A stretch of DNA of 64,000 bases, taken from Paraburkholderia heleia NBRC 101817. GTDB lineage: Bacteria; Pseudomonadota; Gammaproteobacteria; Burkholderiales; Burkholderiaceae. This document shows, in pieces, positions 44,307 through 52,507 of this stretch. Numbering within the stretch: the first letter of the stretch is position 1; every line of letters begins with the position of its first letter. The notes under the pieces were generated by a model. It did not search any database. It was given only the letters and a program-made list of their open reading frames with translations, and was not told the origin of the DNA. The DNA is taken from the NCBI RefSeq assembly GCF_000739775.1, contig NZ_BBJH01000023.1:62001-126000 (forward strand), read 5' to 3'. The position numbers and the translations under genes are program-made.

Positions 44307-44956
44307 TCAAGGTGATCATCGCCGACGACCATGCGCTCATGCGCGACGGTCTGCGCCGCATACTGGAAAGCGCACTCGACGCCCAGTTCGAAGTCATCGG
44401 GGAAGGCTGCGACAGCGCGACCACGCTCGCGCTCGTGCGCGAGCACCCCGCCCAGGTCCTCGTGCTGGATCTCTCGATGCCAGGGCGCAGCGGCGTGGAT
44501 CTCGTCAAGCAGATCAAGGACGAAAAGCCCGGGTTGCGCATTCTCGTGCTGACCATGCACGCCGAGCAGCAATACGCGGTACGCGCCTTCAAGGCGGGCG
44601 CTTCCGGCTACCTCACCAAGGAATGCGCCAGCACGGAGCTGGTTAGCGCCGTGACGAAGATCGCCGCCGGTGGCGTGTATGTCAGCATGACGATGGCCGA
44701 ACGCTTCGCCCAGAGCCTGAACGAGCCGGCCGACACGCTGCCCCATCAACGGCTTTCCGACCGCGAGTTCGAAGTGTTCCGCCGGCTCGCGTCCGGACAG
44801 ACCATTACCGAAATCGCGCAGGAACTCTGCGTGAGCGCGAAAACCGTCAGCACCTATAAGGTGCGCATCCTCGAAAAGATGCAGATGCCGCACGAAGCCG
44901 CGCTCGTGCGCTACGCGATGCGGCACAAGCTCATCGACGATCCCGACGAAGCCTGA
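44303..44956 (+). CDS. NarL/LuxR-type response regulator
   Basis: The 217-residue regulator has a receiver with Asp56 (VLDLSMPG) and lysine in GYLTKE, then a LuxR helix-turn-helix (LSDREFEVFRRLASGQTITEIAQELCVSAKTVSTYKVRILEKM). It is translationally coupled to the CHASE-PAS kinase (ATGA overlap). A GTAGG-N6-CCTAC palindrome lies about 40 bp downstream of its stop, ahead of the receiver-fnr operon, and another lies near pfkB; these are candidate binding sites. A longer in-frame ORF starting at 43886 overlaps the kinase and is not used. Confidence 0.9.
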   Translation: MIKVIIADDHALMRDGLRRILESALDAQFEVIGEGCDSATTLALVREHPAQVLVLDLSMPGRSGVDLVKQIKDEKPGLRILVLTMHAEQQYAVRAFKAGASGYLTKECASTELVSAVTKIAAGGVYVSMTMAERFAQSLNEPADTLPHQRLSDREFEVFRRLASGQTITEIAQELCVSAKTVSTYKVRILEKMQMPHEAALVRYAMRHKLIDDPDEA

Positions 44957-44988
44957 CCCTCGGGCGTCGCGGCCGATCGCCGCATGAC

Positions 44989-45006
44989 TGTAGGAATCGC
45001 CCTACA
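44989..45006 (+). promoter_or_regulatory. GTAGG-N6-CCTAC palindrome upstream of receiver-fnr operon
   Basis: TGTAGG and CCTACA flank AATCGC. It lies 76-93 bp before the start at 45082, a suitable distance for an activator site. The spacing and core match the palindrome at 35507. Confidence 0.5.
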
Positions 45007-45081
45007 CGTCTTCCGTTCCGCGTACGTCACTTTCCATCACCGCCGATATTTTTCCGAGATGGCGTTGACGATACTGGCTAC

Positions 45082-45489
45082 ATGAAAGCCAGTCCTGTCC
45101 GCCAGCGCCTGCAGGTCTTCCTCGTCGAGGATGCGACCGCGGTGCGCAGGAAAATCGCCGAAGCGTTGTCGGCCATTCCCGATGTGACCGTGATTGGCGA
45201 AGCCGAGGATGCGGCTAGCGCCCTGACCGGCATCGCTCAAAGCGGTGCGGACGTCGCGGTGGTCGATCTGAGGCTCGCGAGCGGCAGCGGCATCGAATTG
45301 CTCACCCTGCTTGGCCGCGAGCAGCCATCGGTTGTGACGGTCGTGCTGACGAATCACTCCGGCGCACCGTTTCGCGCAGCCTGCCAAAAGGCGGGAGCCC
45401 ATTTCTTCTTCGACAAGACGTCCGAGTTTGAAGCCGCCTGCGAAGCCATTGAAGCGTTAGTGAAACAGCGCGTCACCCCCGCGCGCTGA
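45082..45489 (+). CDS. Single-domain response regulator
   Basis: The 135-residue protein is a receiver without an output domain: acidic VED near residue 16, phosphoacceptor Asp62 (VVDLRLASG), threonine/asparagine TNHS and lysine in FFDKTSE. It may act as a phosphate sink or relay for the adjacent two-component system. It is followed 13 bp later by the FNR-type gene and probably shares its transcript. Confidence 0.85.
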   Translation: MKASPVRQRLQVFLVEDATAVRRKIAEALSAIPDVTVIGEAEDAASALTGIAQSGADVAVVDLRLASGSGIELLTLLGREQPSVVTVVLTNHSGAPFRAACQKAGAHFFFDKTSEFEAACEAIEALVKQRVTPAR

Positions 45490-45502
45490 ACTGGAGACGA
45501 TC

Positions 45503-46291
45503 ATGTATGCCGAGCCCGCCTGCGAAACCTCACTGTCCACCCCGCCGTCCGCACGCTGGCGCGTCGTGCCGCTGCAGCCCGCCGTGCGCGAGAGCGCGCC
45601 GCGCCAGCCGGCAACGCGCTGCTCGACCTGCTCGCTGCGTGCGGGCTGCATGCCGCCGGACCTCACGTCCACGGAACTCCAGCAACTCGACACCGTGGTT
45701 CTCACCACACGCCATGTGCACCGCGGCGAAACGCTGTTTCGCGCGCACGACGCCTTCCAGAGCCTCTACGCCGTGCGGACCGGATCGTTCAAGACGGTCG
45801 TCATGCATCGCGACGGACGCGAGCAGGTCACCGGTTTCCAGATTCCGGGCGAGCCGCTCGGGCTCGACGGCGTTTGTTCCGGGACGCACAGCTGCGATGC
45901 CATTGCGCTCGAAGACAGCACGGTTTGCATTCTGCCGTTCGGCCAGCTCGAAACGTTCTGCCGCGAGAGCCGGCGCATGCAGCGCCATCTTTATCAACTG
46001 ATGAGCGGCGAAATCGTGCGCGAATCCAGCCTGATGATGCTGCTCGGTACGATGACTGCCGAACAGCGCCTCGCCGCGTTTCTGCTCGATCTCGCAGCGC
46101 GCTTCGAGGCGCGCGGCTACTCCGGCGCGCAATTCAACCTGAAGATGAGCCGGGAGGAGATCGGCTGTTTTCTCGGCATGAAGCTCGAAACCGTGAGCCG
46201 GATGTTCTCGCGCTTTCAGCGCGAAGGCCTCGTCGAGCCGAACGGCAAGCAGATCCGCATCGTCGACCTGGAGGGACTTGCGCGCGTGTGA
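45503..46291 (+). CDS. fnr: FNR/ANR-type oxygen-sensing transcription factor
   Basis: The 262-residue CRP/FNR protein has Cys40, Cys43 and Cys49 (C-x2-C-x5-C) and Cys142 (TVCILPF), matching the four 4Fe-4S ligands of E. coli FNR at a constant +20 offset. The recognition helix has MKLETVSRMFSRFQ with the E-SR residues that read TTGAT-N4-ATCAA. It should dimerise and bind DNA when oxygen is low. Sixteen matching boxes occur in this window, and this gene is in their midst. GGAGACG precedes the ATG at 45503. A terminator follows at 46365. Confidence 0.93.
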   Translation: MYAEPACETSLSTPPSARWRVVPLQPAVRESAPRQPATRCSTCSLRAGCMPPDLTSTELQQLDTVVLTTRHVHRGETLFRAHDAFQSLYAVRTGSFKTVVMHRDGREQVTGFQIPGEPLGLDGVCSGTHSCDAIALEDSTVCILPFGQLETFCRESRRMQRHLYQLMSGEIVRESSLMMLLGTMTAEQRLAAFLLDLAARFEARGYSGAQFNLKMSREEIGCFLGMKLETVSRMFSRFQREGLVEPNGKQIRIVDLEGLARV

Positions 46292-46364
46292 AGCGAAAGG
46301 CGGCGTTGCGGTCGCTCAACGGTGTAGGCACAGCAAGCCTCGTCGCTGAAGTGCGCGTATGGTT

Positions 46365-46396
46365 GCGGCGCCCGGTATCCGGCGCCGCGCTTTTTT
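46365..46396 (+). terminator. Rho-independent terminator after fnr
   Basis: GCGGCGCC (46365-46372) pairs with GGCGCCGC (46381-46388), followed by GC and six T. Confidence 0.85.
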
Positions 46397-46440
46397 AGGA
46401 GATCCAGATGCGATCGACCGCCACCGGAATCGCCTGGCGA

Positions 46441-46454
46441 TTGACACATGTCAA
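46441..46454 (+). promoter_or_regulatory. FNR/ANR box
   Basis: TTGACACATGTCAA is fully palindromic and lies 79-92 bp before the cytochrome c gene. Confidence 0.75.
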
Positions 46455-46532
46455 CGGGAAAAAGGGCGCCGATGACACCATGGATCGGGCCGGCAGTCTT
46501 CCGCTCCCCGGCCGCATTCGAGGAGAGATTCG

Positions 46533-46928
46533 ATGTCACGCACTCCCACGCCAGCCGCTTGCGCCATGGTGATTCCGTCTTTGCATGACGGGATGAGGAA
46601 GATCCTTTTTCACGCCGCAGCGGTCTGCGCCGTCTCGTTGTATGCCGTCGCTGCGCATGCGCAGCTCGCCGAACCCACTGAGCTCGTGGATCAGCAGCAC
46701 TGCATGTTCTGCCACACGTCCGACGCGCCATTTCTCGCGCCGTCGTTTCACCAGATCGCCGAGCGTTACCGCGACAAACCGAACGCCAGCACCCTGCTTG
46801 AAGACAAGCTCAGGCACGGCGGCAAGGCGCACTGGGGCGACATGCCCATGCCCCTGCCCGGCGACCGCGGCGGCCCGCTCTCGGCCCAGGATGCACGTAC
46901 GCTCGTTCAATGGGTACTGAGCCAGTAA
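46533..46928 (+). CDS. Small exported class I cytochrome c
   Basis: The 131-residue protein has an N-terminal extension and signal peptide (MRKILFHAAAVCAVSLYAVAAHA within residues 21-43), a single haem-binding CMFCH and a likely axial methionine in WGDMPMPL. It resembles the cytochrome c551/c5 type that carries electrons in the periplasm. GGAGAG precedes the ATG at 46533; an internal ATG at 46593 would also give a normal signal peptide but has no clear ribosome site. An FNR box lies upstream. The partner oxidase or reductase is not in the window. Confidence 0.85.
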   Translation: MSRTPTPAACAMVIPSLHDGMRKILFHAAAVCAVSLYAVAAHAQLAEPTELVDQQHCMFCHTSDAPFLAPSFHQIAERYRDKPNASTLLEDKLRHGGKAHWGDMPMPLPGDRGGPLSAQDARTLVQWVLSQ

Positions 46929-46962
46929 TGGCACCGGATGTCTAAAGGCAAGGAGCATCCTC

Positions 46963-47331
46963 ATGCGTGTTACCGTCCATCTCGACAGTTTCGACCAGCT
47001 CGACCCTTGCGCTTACGCGATCGTCTGGATCGACACCGAAGCAAGGAAATGGTCCCGCGAAGGCCACGCGGGCGTGAGTCTGCCCGAATGGGGGCAATGC
47101 CTTCCATCCCCGGGCGGCACCAGCCTGTTCGCGTGTCAGGACCGGGGCGAGGTCTGCACACTCGAAGGCCTGAACCTTGAGGCGAGCGAAGGCCCGTATG
47201 AAGGCGAATGCGGTAGCGTCAGATGGCGCGAGCGCCTGAACGCCGGGCCACTCGAAGGACGTTGGCACGTGCAATGTGTCGACGAGAGCGTGCCCGATGC
47301 CGAGGATGGCCTCTTCGCTGACGAAGTCTGA
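46963..47331 (+). CDS. Hypothetical protein downstream of cytochrome c
   Basis: No family is recognised. The 122-residue protein is acidic, soluble and has five cysteines (in DPCAY, GQCLP, FACQ, EVCT, GECGS) plus HVQCVD near the end, so metal or redox chemistry is possible. AAGGAG precedes the ATG at 46963, 34 bp after the cytochrome c stop, which indicates the same FNR-driven operon. Confidence 0.7.
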   Translation: MRVTVHLDSFDQLDPCAYAIVWIDTEARKWSREGHAGVSLPEWGQCLPSPGGTSLFACQDRGEVCTLEGLNLEASEGPYEGECGSVRWRERLNAGPLEGRWHVQCVDESVPDAEDGLFADEV

Positions 47332-47362
47332 TCGAGGGCTTCCTCTTCGGGCGCCACGGTGC

Positions 47363-47713
47363 TCAGTGATCGCGGCGCCCAGCACCGCTTCGAAAAACGG
47401 CGCTTGCGGGCGCAGCGGAACCGAGTTGACGCTCGGCCGCGTCGAATGCCGCACGCATGGCGGCCACCGGGTCGTCGCCCTCGCAATGGTCCAGCGGCGC
47501 GAGTTCCCTCGAAGCCGAAACGAGGTCGAGACGAACGTCATAGGCCGGCTGTTGGCTTCCAGGCTGCAAGTGGCGCATCCGCTCGATCGCGAGATGACAA
47601 CCTGCCAGCACGCCGCTGAACCGCTCGAGGCGCAGCAGCTGAACGCCGGCTTCCGCCTCGAGGGCAGCGGAACCGGGGAAACCCAGATAAACGATTTGCA
47701 TCCCGAGTCCCAT
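47363..47713 (-). CDS. HPF/RaiA-like ribosome hibernation factor (short)
   Basis: The 116-residue protein matches the N-terminal domain of hibernation-promoting factor: MQIVYLGFPGSAALEAEAGVQLLRLERFSGVLAGCHLAIE, then YDVRLDLVSASRELAP and AMRAAFDAAERQL. This beta-alpha-beta domain binds the ribosomal decoding site and silences 70S ribosomes. It has no long C-terminal dimerisation domain. AAGGGGCG precedes the ATG at 47713; the preceding GTG is an alternative. The gene follows a 79-residue gene with a perfect FNR box, so oxygen shortage probably triggers it. Confidence 0.78.
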   Translation of the reverse strand: MGLGMQIVYLGFPGSAALEAEAGVQLLRLERFSGVLAGCHLAIERMRHLQPGSQQPAYDVRLDLVSASRELAPLDHCEGDDPVAAMRAAFDAAERQLGSAAPASAVFRSGAGRRDH

Positions 47714-47782
47714 CACCGCGCCCCTTCAGAAATCCGCGTTGTTGCTGCCCGAAGGCTTGCCGCCGCCATTGACCACGCCTGA

Positions 47783-48022
47783 CTACACTTCAAACGCGTG
47801 ACGGATTTTCAGGTCGATCCACACCATCCCTTCGCGCAGCCCTTCGAGCACAGCTTCCCGCTCGGTTTCGAACACACGGTGATGCGCAAAGGCGTGGGAG
47901 AAGCACTGCGTCTGCGGGCCGTGCGTGACACTGACTTCGCAGCGAAAACCGCCTTGCGGGGCCGGCGACGTGAGTGCCTGGACGCTCCAGGCGTCCGAAT
48001 CGATATGGCCGGTAAGTGACAT
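47783..48022 (-). CDS. Small hypothetical protein under a perfect FNR box
   Basis: The 79-residue protein is not assigned to a family. It has a beta-rich first half (WSVQALTSPAPQGGFRCEVSV) and an alpha-helical second half (FETEREAVLEGLREGMVWID). AGGGGGAA precedes the ATG at 48022; the longer frame to 48136 runs into the FNR box. The HPF-like gene follows 69 bp downstream and is likely co-transcribed. Confidence 0.75.
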   Translation of the reverse strand: MSLTGHIDSDAWSVQALTSPAPQGGFRCEVSVTHGPQTQCFSHAFAHHRVFETEREAVLEGLREGMVWIDLKIRHAFEV

Positions 48023-48103
48023 GATTGCGTTCCCCCTGGGGCGTGGCGGCGATTGACTGGACCTGCGGTTGAATTCAGGATAAGACCGGGTAGCCGAAGC
48101 AAA

Positions 48104-48117
48104 TTGATGCATATCAA
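48104..48117 (-). promoter_or_regulatory. FNR/ANR box (perfect consensus)
   Basis: TTGATGCATATCAA matches TTGAT-N4-ATCAA exactly and lies 82-95 bp before the 79-residue gene. Confidence 0.85.
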
Positions 48118-48132
48118 CCTGACTCGCACGGC

Positions 48133-49173
48133 TCACCGCGGTGCGCTACCGAAGGTCTGCGTGACGCGGCGCTCACGCGCGCTGCTGCGAGAGCGGACCG
48201 GCGTTTTACTGCCATCACCTGCCCCGTGCGATGCGCGCGTCGCCATCGCCCGATGTGTTGCGCACTTCGCCGGCGCGGCAACGAGAACCGGGCACGGGGC
48301 GGCGCGCAGGGCGTGCGAGGCAACGCTGCCGGGCAGCGCCTGTGTCCGCATGCGCCGCCCCTGCAGCCCGATGACGAGCAGATCGGCTCCCCAGCTACGC
48401 ACCTCGCGCAATATCGTGCTGGCGACGTCGTCGAGTTCGACGTCCGTCGCCAGCGCCGCAAGCGATACCCGGGCGCCGCGGGACGTCACGAGCGCTCGTG
48501 CATGGGCAAGCGTACTGGCACGGTCGTCCTCGAACAGATGGTCGAGTTCTCGCCCTCCCACACGGAGCGTGCGCTCGACGACGTAGATCACGCGCAATTC
48601 CACCTCGGCCGGTATGCACCCAACTGCGAGTCGAAGGGCGCCGTAGGCACTCGCGCTTCCGTCGACGGCAATCAGCGCGCGGGAAAGAGGGGGTTCCTCC
48701 AAGGCAAGCAACTGCGACGGCACGTACAGCAACGTGCGGCGTGTCGCGTATGCGATTTCCTCCGGGTCGAGCCTGCACGCCCAGTGCTGCCCGGGGTGAT
48801 GTGCGGCAAGCGCCACCAGATCGGCGTCGAGAGAGTTGGCGGCGCGCGCAGCGGCGACAGGCGCGGTCGTATGCAGTACCGAGAGATCGAGCAGTTGCAC
48901 GTCCGGTTTGCGTCGCTCGAGTGCTAACGCGGCTGCGGCGTCGCACAAGTGGAGTTTTGCCCGGCGCAGCATCGCGGCATGTGTCTCGGCGCTGTCCGGC
49001 AGGCCCGACTTGAGCGCGGGGATCAGCGAGGCCGGATCGGCGATGACTTCGACGAGACTGAGGGCCGAATCGCGATCTGCAAGGCGGCAAGCAAATTTCG
49101 CAAGCGCAGCGAGGCCACTTCCGCCTTCGGCGGCGGCCATGAGGCGGTGGAAAGGTTTCGATGGCACTTCCAT
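48133..49173 (-). CDS. Universal stress protein, tandem domains with basic tail
   Basis: The 346-residue protein has two UspA-like domains. The first is degenerate; the second starts RALIAVDGSASAYGALRLA and ends with the nucleotide motif GLQGRRMRTQALPGSVASHAL and PVLVAAP. The last 45 residues are Arg/Ser-rich and outside the domain. The start at 49173 (MEVPSKPFHRLM) is tentative because the ribosome site is weak. It lies 68 bp after another tandem usp on the same strand and is probably in its operon. Confidence 0.82.
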   Translation of the reverse strand: MEVPSKPFHRLMAAAEGGSGLAALAKFACRLADRDSALSLVEVIADPASLIPALKSGLPDSAETHAAMLRRAKLHLCDAAAALALERRKPDVQLLDLSVLHTTAPVAAARAANSLDADLVALAAHHPGQHWACRLDPEEIAYATRRTLLYVPSQLLALEEPPLSRALIAVDGSASAYGALRLAVGCIPAEVELRVIYVVERTLRVGGRELDHLFEDDRASTLAHARALVTSRGARVSLAALATDVELDDVASTILREVRSWGADLLVIGLQGRRMRTQALPGSVASHALRAAPCPVLVAAPAKCATHRAMATRASHGAGDGSKTPVRSRSSARERRVTQTFGSAPR

Positions 49174-49241
49174 GTACGTATCCAGTTCAACTGAACAAAG
49201 ACCATAGCGGCACGATGAGTGGCCGCGTCCTGGGTCTGTCC

Positions 49242-50075
49242 TCACGCCAGCATCGGCGTTTTCGCGCCCTGCGGCACGAGGAGCAGCGGCAGCACCGTGC
49301 GCTGCGCCACGTCGGCGGCGACGCTCGCGTAGCGCCACCGCCCGCCTTCATGGCCGCCGCGCGTGCCGAGCACCAGCAGGTCCGCGCGCCACTGCAGTGC
49401 CGCCTGAATGATCGCGTGCGCCGTCGACTCGCCATCGTGCTCGGCTTCGAGAACGACCGCGTCGAAGTCCTCTGGATGCTGCGCGGCCGCCGGATCGCAC
49501 GCGAGGTATCCCACGCGCACTGCCGTGCCAGGTGCGGCCAGCCTCGCCGCTTCACGCACGCCGCAAGCCGACGCCGCGCTTGCATCGGCCGCCACGAAAA
49601 CACGCCGCGGCGGCACCGAACAGTGGCGCGCGGTGGGCGTCGGCAGCAAAAGCACCGGGCAGGCCGTTTCGCCCGCGAGAGCGACCGGATTGGCCGGCGC
49701 CCCGATCGTCAAGTCTGCCTGCCAGCCGCGGACCGCGCGTGCAAGCGCCTCGTTGCGCGCTGCGCTGTCCGGCTCCGCGCCGAGGAATTCACAGTCCGCC
49801 TCGATTCCGCGTAGCGCCAGCAATTCGCGAGCGGCTTCGAGCGTCGCGGCCAGGGTGATCCGATGGGAGAAGTTCTGCGCGGCCCGCTGATCCGAATCCG
49901 TCAGCGAAGCCGAAGGTGCCAGGCCCGCAAGCCGTACGTGCGCGCCACGAACTGCCCAGCCCGCTACGCAGTCGAGCAGCGAGGCTACGCGCTCCATTCC
50001 GGTGAACAGGACATAGAGGCGTGAATAAGGCGCAACGTGCTGCCTGCTGGCGGCCGCGGCAGTCGGTCGTTTCAT
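49242..50075 (-). CDS. Universal stress protein, tandem domains
   Basis: The 277-residue protein has two diverged UspA domains. The second begins RRVFVAADASAASACGVREAA and ends GTRGGHEGGRWRYASVAADVAQRTVLPLLLVP, a nucleotide-loop-like stretch. GAGGGGGAC precedes the ATG at 50075. No FNR box was found directly upstream. The terminator after hsp20 separates it from that promoter, so its expression may depend on read-through or an unseen promoter. Confidence 0.82.
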   Translation of the reverse strand: MKRPTAAAASRQHVAPYSRLYVLFTGMERVASLLDCVAGWAVRGAHVRLAGLAPSASLTDSDQRAAQNFSHRITLAATLEAARELLALRGIEADCEFLGAEPDSAARNEALARAVRGWQADLTIGAPANPVALAGETACPVLLLPTPTARHCSVPPRRVFVAADASAASACGVREAARLAAPGTAVRVGYLACDPAAAQHPEDFDAVVLEAEHDGESTAHAIIQAALQWRADLLVLGTRGGHEGGRWRYASVAADVAQRTVLPLLLVPQGAKTPMLA

Positions 50076-50143
50076 TTTTGTCCCCCTCTCGCTCATGTCC
50101 CCGCTACGCATTGCGCCGTGCGCAAGCCGGGCTGCATCAGCGC

Positions 50144-50176
50144 AAAAAAAGGGCGCGGGGTCAATGCCCCTGCGCC
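50144..50176 (-). terminator. Rho-independent terminator after hsp20
   Basis: On the reverse strand GGCGC plus GGGG pair with CCCC plus GCGCC around CATTGA-type loop bases, followed by seven T (50144-50150). Confidence 0.75.
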
Positions 50177-50246
50177 GCCATGGCGCGCGCCGTGCTTTCA
50201 TGCCCGATCGACGCGCCTTCTCCCCCGTCCCGAAGACCTCAGGCGC

Positions 50247-50681
50247 TCACTGGATCTGCAGCCGCTTCTGCTCGGCGGCCGCCTTTTTCGGCAGCGTGAG
50301 CGAGAGCACGCCGTCCTGATACTGCGCATTGGCGGTGGTTTCGTCGATGTCGCTGGCAAGCGAGAACGTGCGAGCGAAAGACCCGCTGTAGCGCTCGCGG
50401 CGAATGACGCGCTCGCCTTCCTTCTGCTCGGTCTTGCGCTCGACCTTTGCATGAATCGAAACCACATTCCCGTCGATCTTGACGTCAATGTCCTTCTTGT
50501 CCACACCCGGCAGTTCGGCTTTTACCGTGTAAGCCTTCTCGTTCTCCGTGACATCGAGTTTGATCGCCGAGAGTTCGTTTTCCTCCGCGGCGAGCATCCC
50601 GCGCATCGGCCGAAACAACCCCTGGAAGAGGTCCGAAACAGGCTCCATGGGAAACGGGTCATAACGTGTCAGATTGCTCAT
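50247..50681 (-). CDS. Small heat-shock protein, Hsp20 family
   Basis: The 144-residue protein has the alpha-crystallin domain (about residues 38-135: IKLDVTENEKAYTVKAELPGVDKKDIDVKIDGNVVSI, then FARTFSLASDIDE and the GVLSLTLPK strand). It should hold unfolding proteins in a refoldable state. AAGGAGG precedes the ATG at 50681. An FNR box lies 86-99 bp upstream and a terminator follows. The mycobacterial counterpart HspX/Acr is the hallmark of the DosR regulon. Confidence 0.93.
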   Translation of the reverse strand: MSNLTRYDPFPMEPVSDLFQGLFRPMRGMLAAEENELSAIKLDVTENEKAYTVKAELPGVDKKDIDVKIDGNVVSIHAKVERKTEQKEGERVIRRERYSGSFARTFSLASDIDETTANAQYQDGVLSLTLPKKAAAEQKRLQIQ

Positions 50682-50766
50682 TGCATTGCCTCCTTTAGCC
50701 CTTCGTGGCGCACAACCCTGCGATGAGTCGCGCTGTACCCAATTTAGGCAGTAAGCACGTTTTCTG

Positions 50767-50780
50767 ATTGATCTGCCTCA
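50767..50780 (-). promoter_or_regulatory. FNR/ANR box
   Basis: TTGATCTGCCTCAA lies 86-99 bp before hsp20. Its partner at 50835 faces the divergent usp operon. Confidence 0.65.
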
Positions 50781-50834
50781 ATGTCTCCTTTCTCCCGCAA
50801 TGCGCGCGCGCCCTGCTTGTCCGTGAACAGATGA

Positions 50835-50848
50835 TTGATTCAAGTCAA
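50835..50848 (+). promoter_or_regulatory. FNR/ANR box
   Basis: TTGATTCAAGTCAA lies 88-101 bp before the usp gene at 50936. Confidence 0.75.
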
Positions 50849-50935
50849 CTGCCGCGAGCCCTCCATTCTTAGACTCGAATCACGTTCTCCGCCCCGAGGG
50901 GCGGCGCGACCACCCCGTTCGCTGGAGAGATCACG

Positions 50936-51775
50936 ATGAGCTACAAGACGATCATGGTGCATATGGATACGGGCGCGCGCGCGAGCGCGCGACTCTCGCT
51001 TGCGCTGAAGCTGGCCCGCCGGTTCGGCGCGCATCTGGATGGGCTCTTTGCGGCATTCGAGCCGAACCCGCGCGAGTTTTACGTGATGGCCGGCACAGCC
51101 GACTATTACGAGACGCACCGCAAGCTGCGCCGCGAACAACGCGGCGCGATCGAACGGCTCTTTCGCGCCGAACTGGCGCGAGCGCAGGTCGACGGCGCCT
51201 GGATGGCTCCAGAGGGCAATCCCGTCATGGCGGTCATGCAGCGCAGCCGGACTGCCGATCTCGTCATCCTCGGGCAAACCGATCAGGAAGATCCGGAATC
51301 TTATATTGCCGAACACTTTCCGGAGACCGTGCTTCTGGGCGCGGGCGGCCCTGTGCTGCTGATGCCATATACAGGCAGTTTCGAGTCGGTCGGCGAACGC
51401 GTGCTAGTAGCCTGGAACGGAAGCCGCGAGGCCGCGCGCGCGGTTCACGACGCCATGCCCTTCATTGCGCGGGCCGCCCACGTGACCATCGTGGCCGCTT
51501 CCACGACCTTTACGCCCGCCGAGTCGCAGGCGTCGTGTGCCGACCTCGCGGCCATGCTTGCGCGCCATGGCGCGACGACGGTCGATATCACCCGGTTCAA
51601 GCGCGACACAGCCGAATCCACAGGCGATGCGCTGCTCAGTTATGCGGCCGACGGCGGCTACGATCTGCTCGTGATGGGTGCCTACGGGCACGCGCGCCTG
51701 CAGGAACTCGTACTGGGCGGCGCCACGCGTTCCATCCTTGCCTCGATGACACTGCCGGTGCTCATGTCTCATTGA
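50936..51775 (+). CDS. Universal stress protein, tandem domains
   Basis: The 279-residue protein starts MSYKTIMVHMDTGARASARLSLALKLA and has two UspA domains, joined near RVLVAWNGSREAARAVHDAM. It ends GAYGHARLQELVLGGATRSILASMTLPVLMSH. It is a close paralogue of the protein at 62714, of the same length and with most residues matching. GGAGAGATC precedes the ATG. A single-domain usp follows 44 bp downstream in the same operon. Confidence 0.9.
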   Translation: MSYKTIMVHMDTGARASARLSLALKLARRFGAHLDGLFAAFEPNPREFYVMAGTADYYETHRKLRREQRGAIERLFRAELARAQVDGAWMAPEGNPVMAVMQRSRTADLVILGQTDQEDPESYIAEHFPETVLLGAGGPVLLMPYTGSFESVGERVLVAWNGSREAARAVHDAMPFIARAAHVTIVAASTTFTPAESQASCADLAAMLARHGATTVDITRFKRDTAESTGDALLSYAADGGYDLLVMGAYGHARLQELVLGGATRSILASMTLPVLMSH

Positions 51776-51819
51776 CGGACCTCGCCTCGATTCCGTTCAG
51801 CTTCCCCTGGAGCCTTACC

Positions 51820-52323
51820 ATGTACTCGCGCATTCTGGTCGCCCTCGACGGCAGCAAGACCGCCTCACACGCTCTCGACGCCGCGATCAGACTGGCGCTC
51901 GACACCGGCGCGCAGCTGCAGGCGCTCTACGTGGTCGACCTGCCCATCATCGCGTACGACGTGCCCGGCTACGATCCTTCGATCGTGCGCGATGCGTATA
52001 TCGAGGAGGGACGGATGATTCGTGCCGATGCCGATGCGCGTATGGCGCAACAAGGCGTGAAAGGCTCATCGCGCTCGGTTGAAGTCGAGTTCCCAGCGGA
52101 AGATGTCGCACAATGCATCCAGCAGGCGGCTGCCGACTGGCATGCCGATCTGATCGTCATGGGCACACACGGGCGCCGTGGTGTGCGACGCCTGATGCTG
52201 GGCAGCGTTGCGGAGCGCGTGCTGCGGTGCGCGCGCTGTCCCGTGTTGCTCGTACCGGCTGCGCACGCGGCGGCGTCCGACCAGGACAAGCAGGCGAAGC
52301 GCAACGCGCACGTACCAGCCTGA
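51820..52323 (+). CDS. Universal stress protein, single domain
   Basis: The 167-residue protein starts MYSRILVALDGSKTASHALDAA and has the ATP-binding motif GTHGRRGVRRLMLGSVAERV with CPVLLVP. A hydrophilic tail of about 20 residues follows. GGAG precedes the ATG at 51820; longer in-frame extension to 51535 overlaps the preceding usp. It is the second gene of an FNR-driven usp pair. Confidence 0.9.
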   Translation: MYSRILVALDGSKTASHALDAAIRLALDTGAQLQALYVVDLPIIAYDVPGYDPSIVRDAYIEEGRMIRADADARMAQQGVKGSSRSVEVEFPAEDVAQCIQQAAADWHADLIVMGTHGRRGVRRLMLGSVAERVLRCARCPVLLVPAAHAAASDQDKQAKRNAHVPA

Positions 52324-52445
52324 GCGGCTGTACGGTCAGCCGCGCGTGGGTCACGTTTGTGAGTCACGTTTGCTCGAAGCAATCGCCGCGGATTCCCTCC
52401 TCAAGCAAGAACAAGCAAGAAGCGCCGCGACAAACAGCGAGGCAG

Positions 52446-52477
52446 AAAGAAAACCGGGCCAGTCGTATTGCTGGCCC
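52446..52477 (-). terminator. Rho-independent terminator after the CBS-BON gene
   Basis: On the reverse strand GGGCCAG pairs with CTGGCCC (52456-52477), followed by GG and TTTTC. Confidence 0.7.
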
Positions 52478-52507
52478 AGCCTTCACCGCGCCTGAATTCC
52501 CCGTTCC

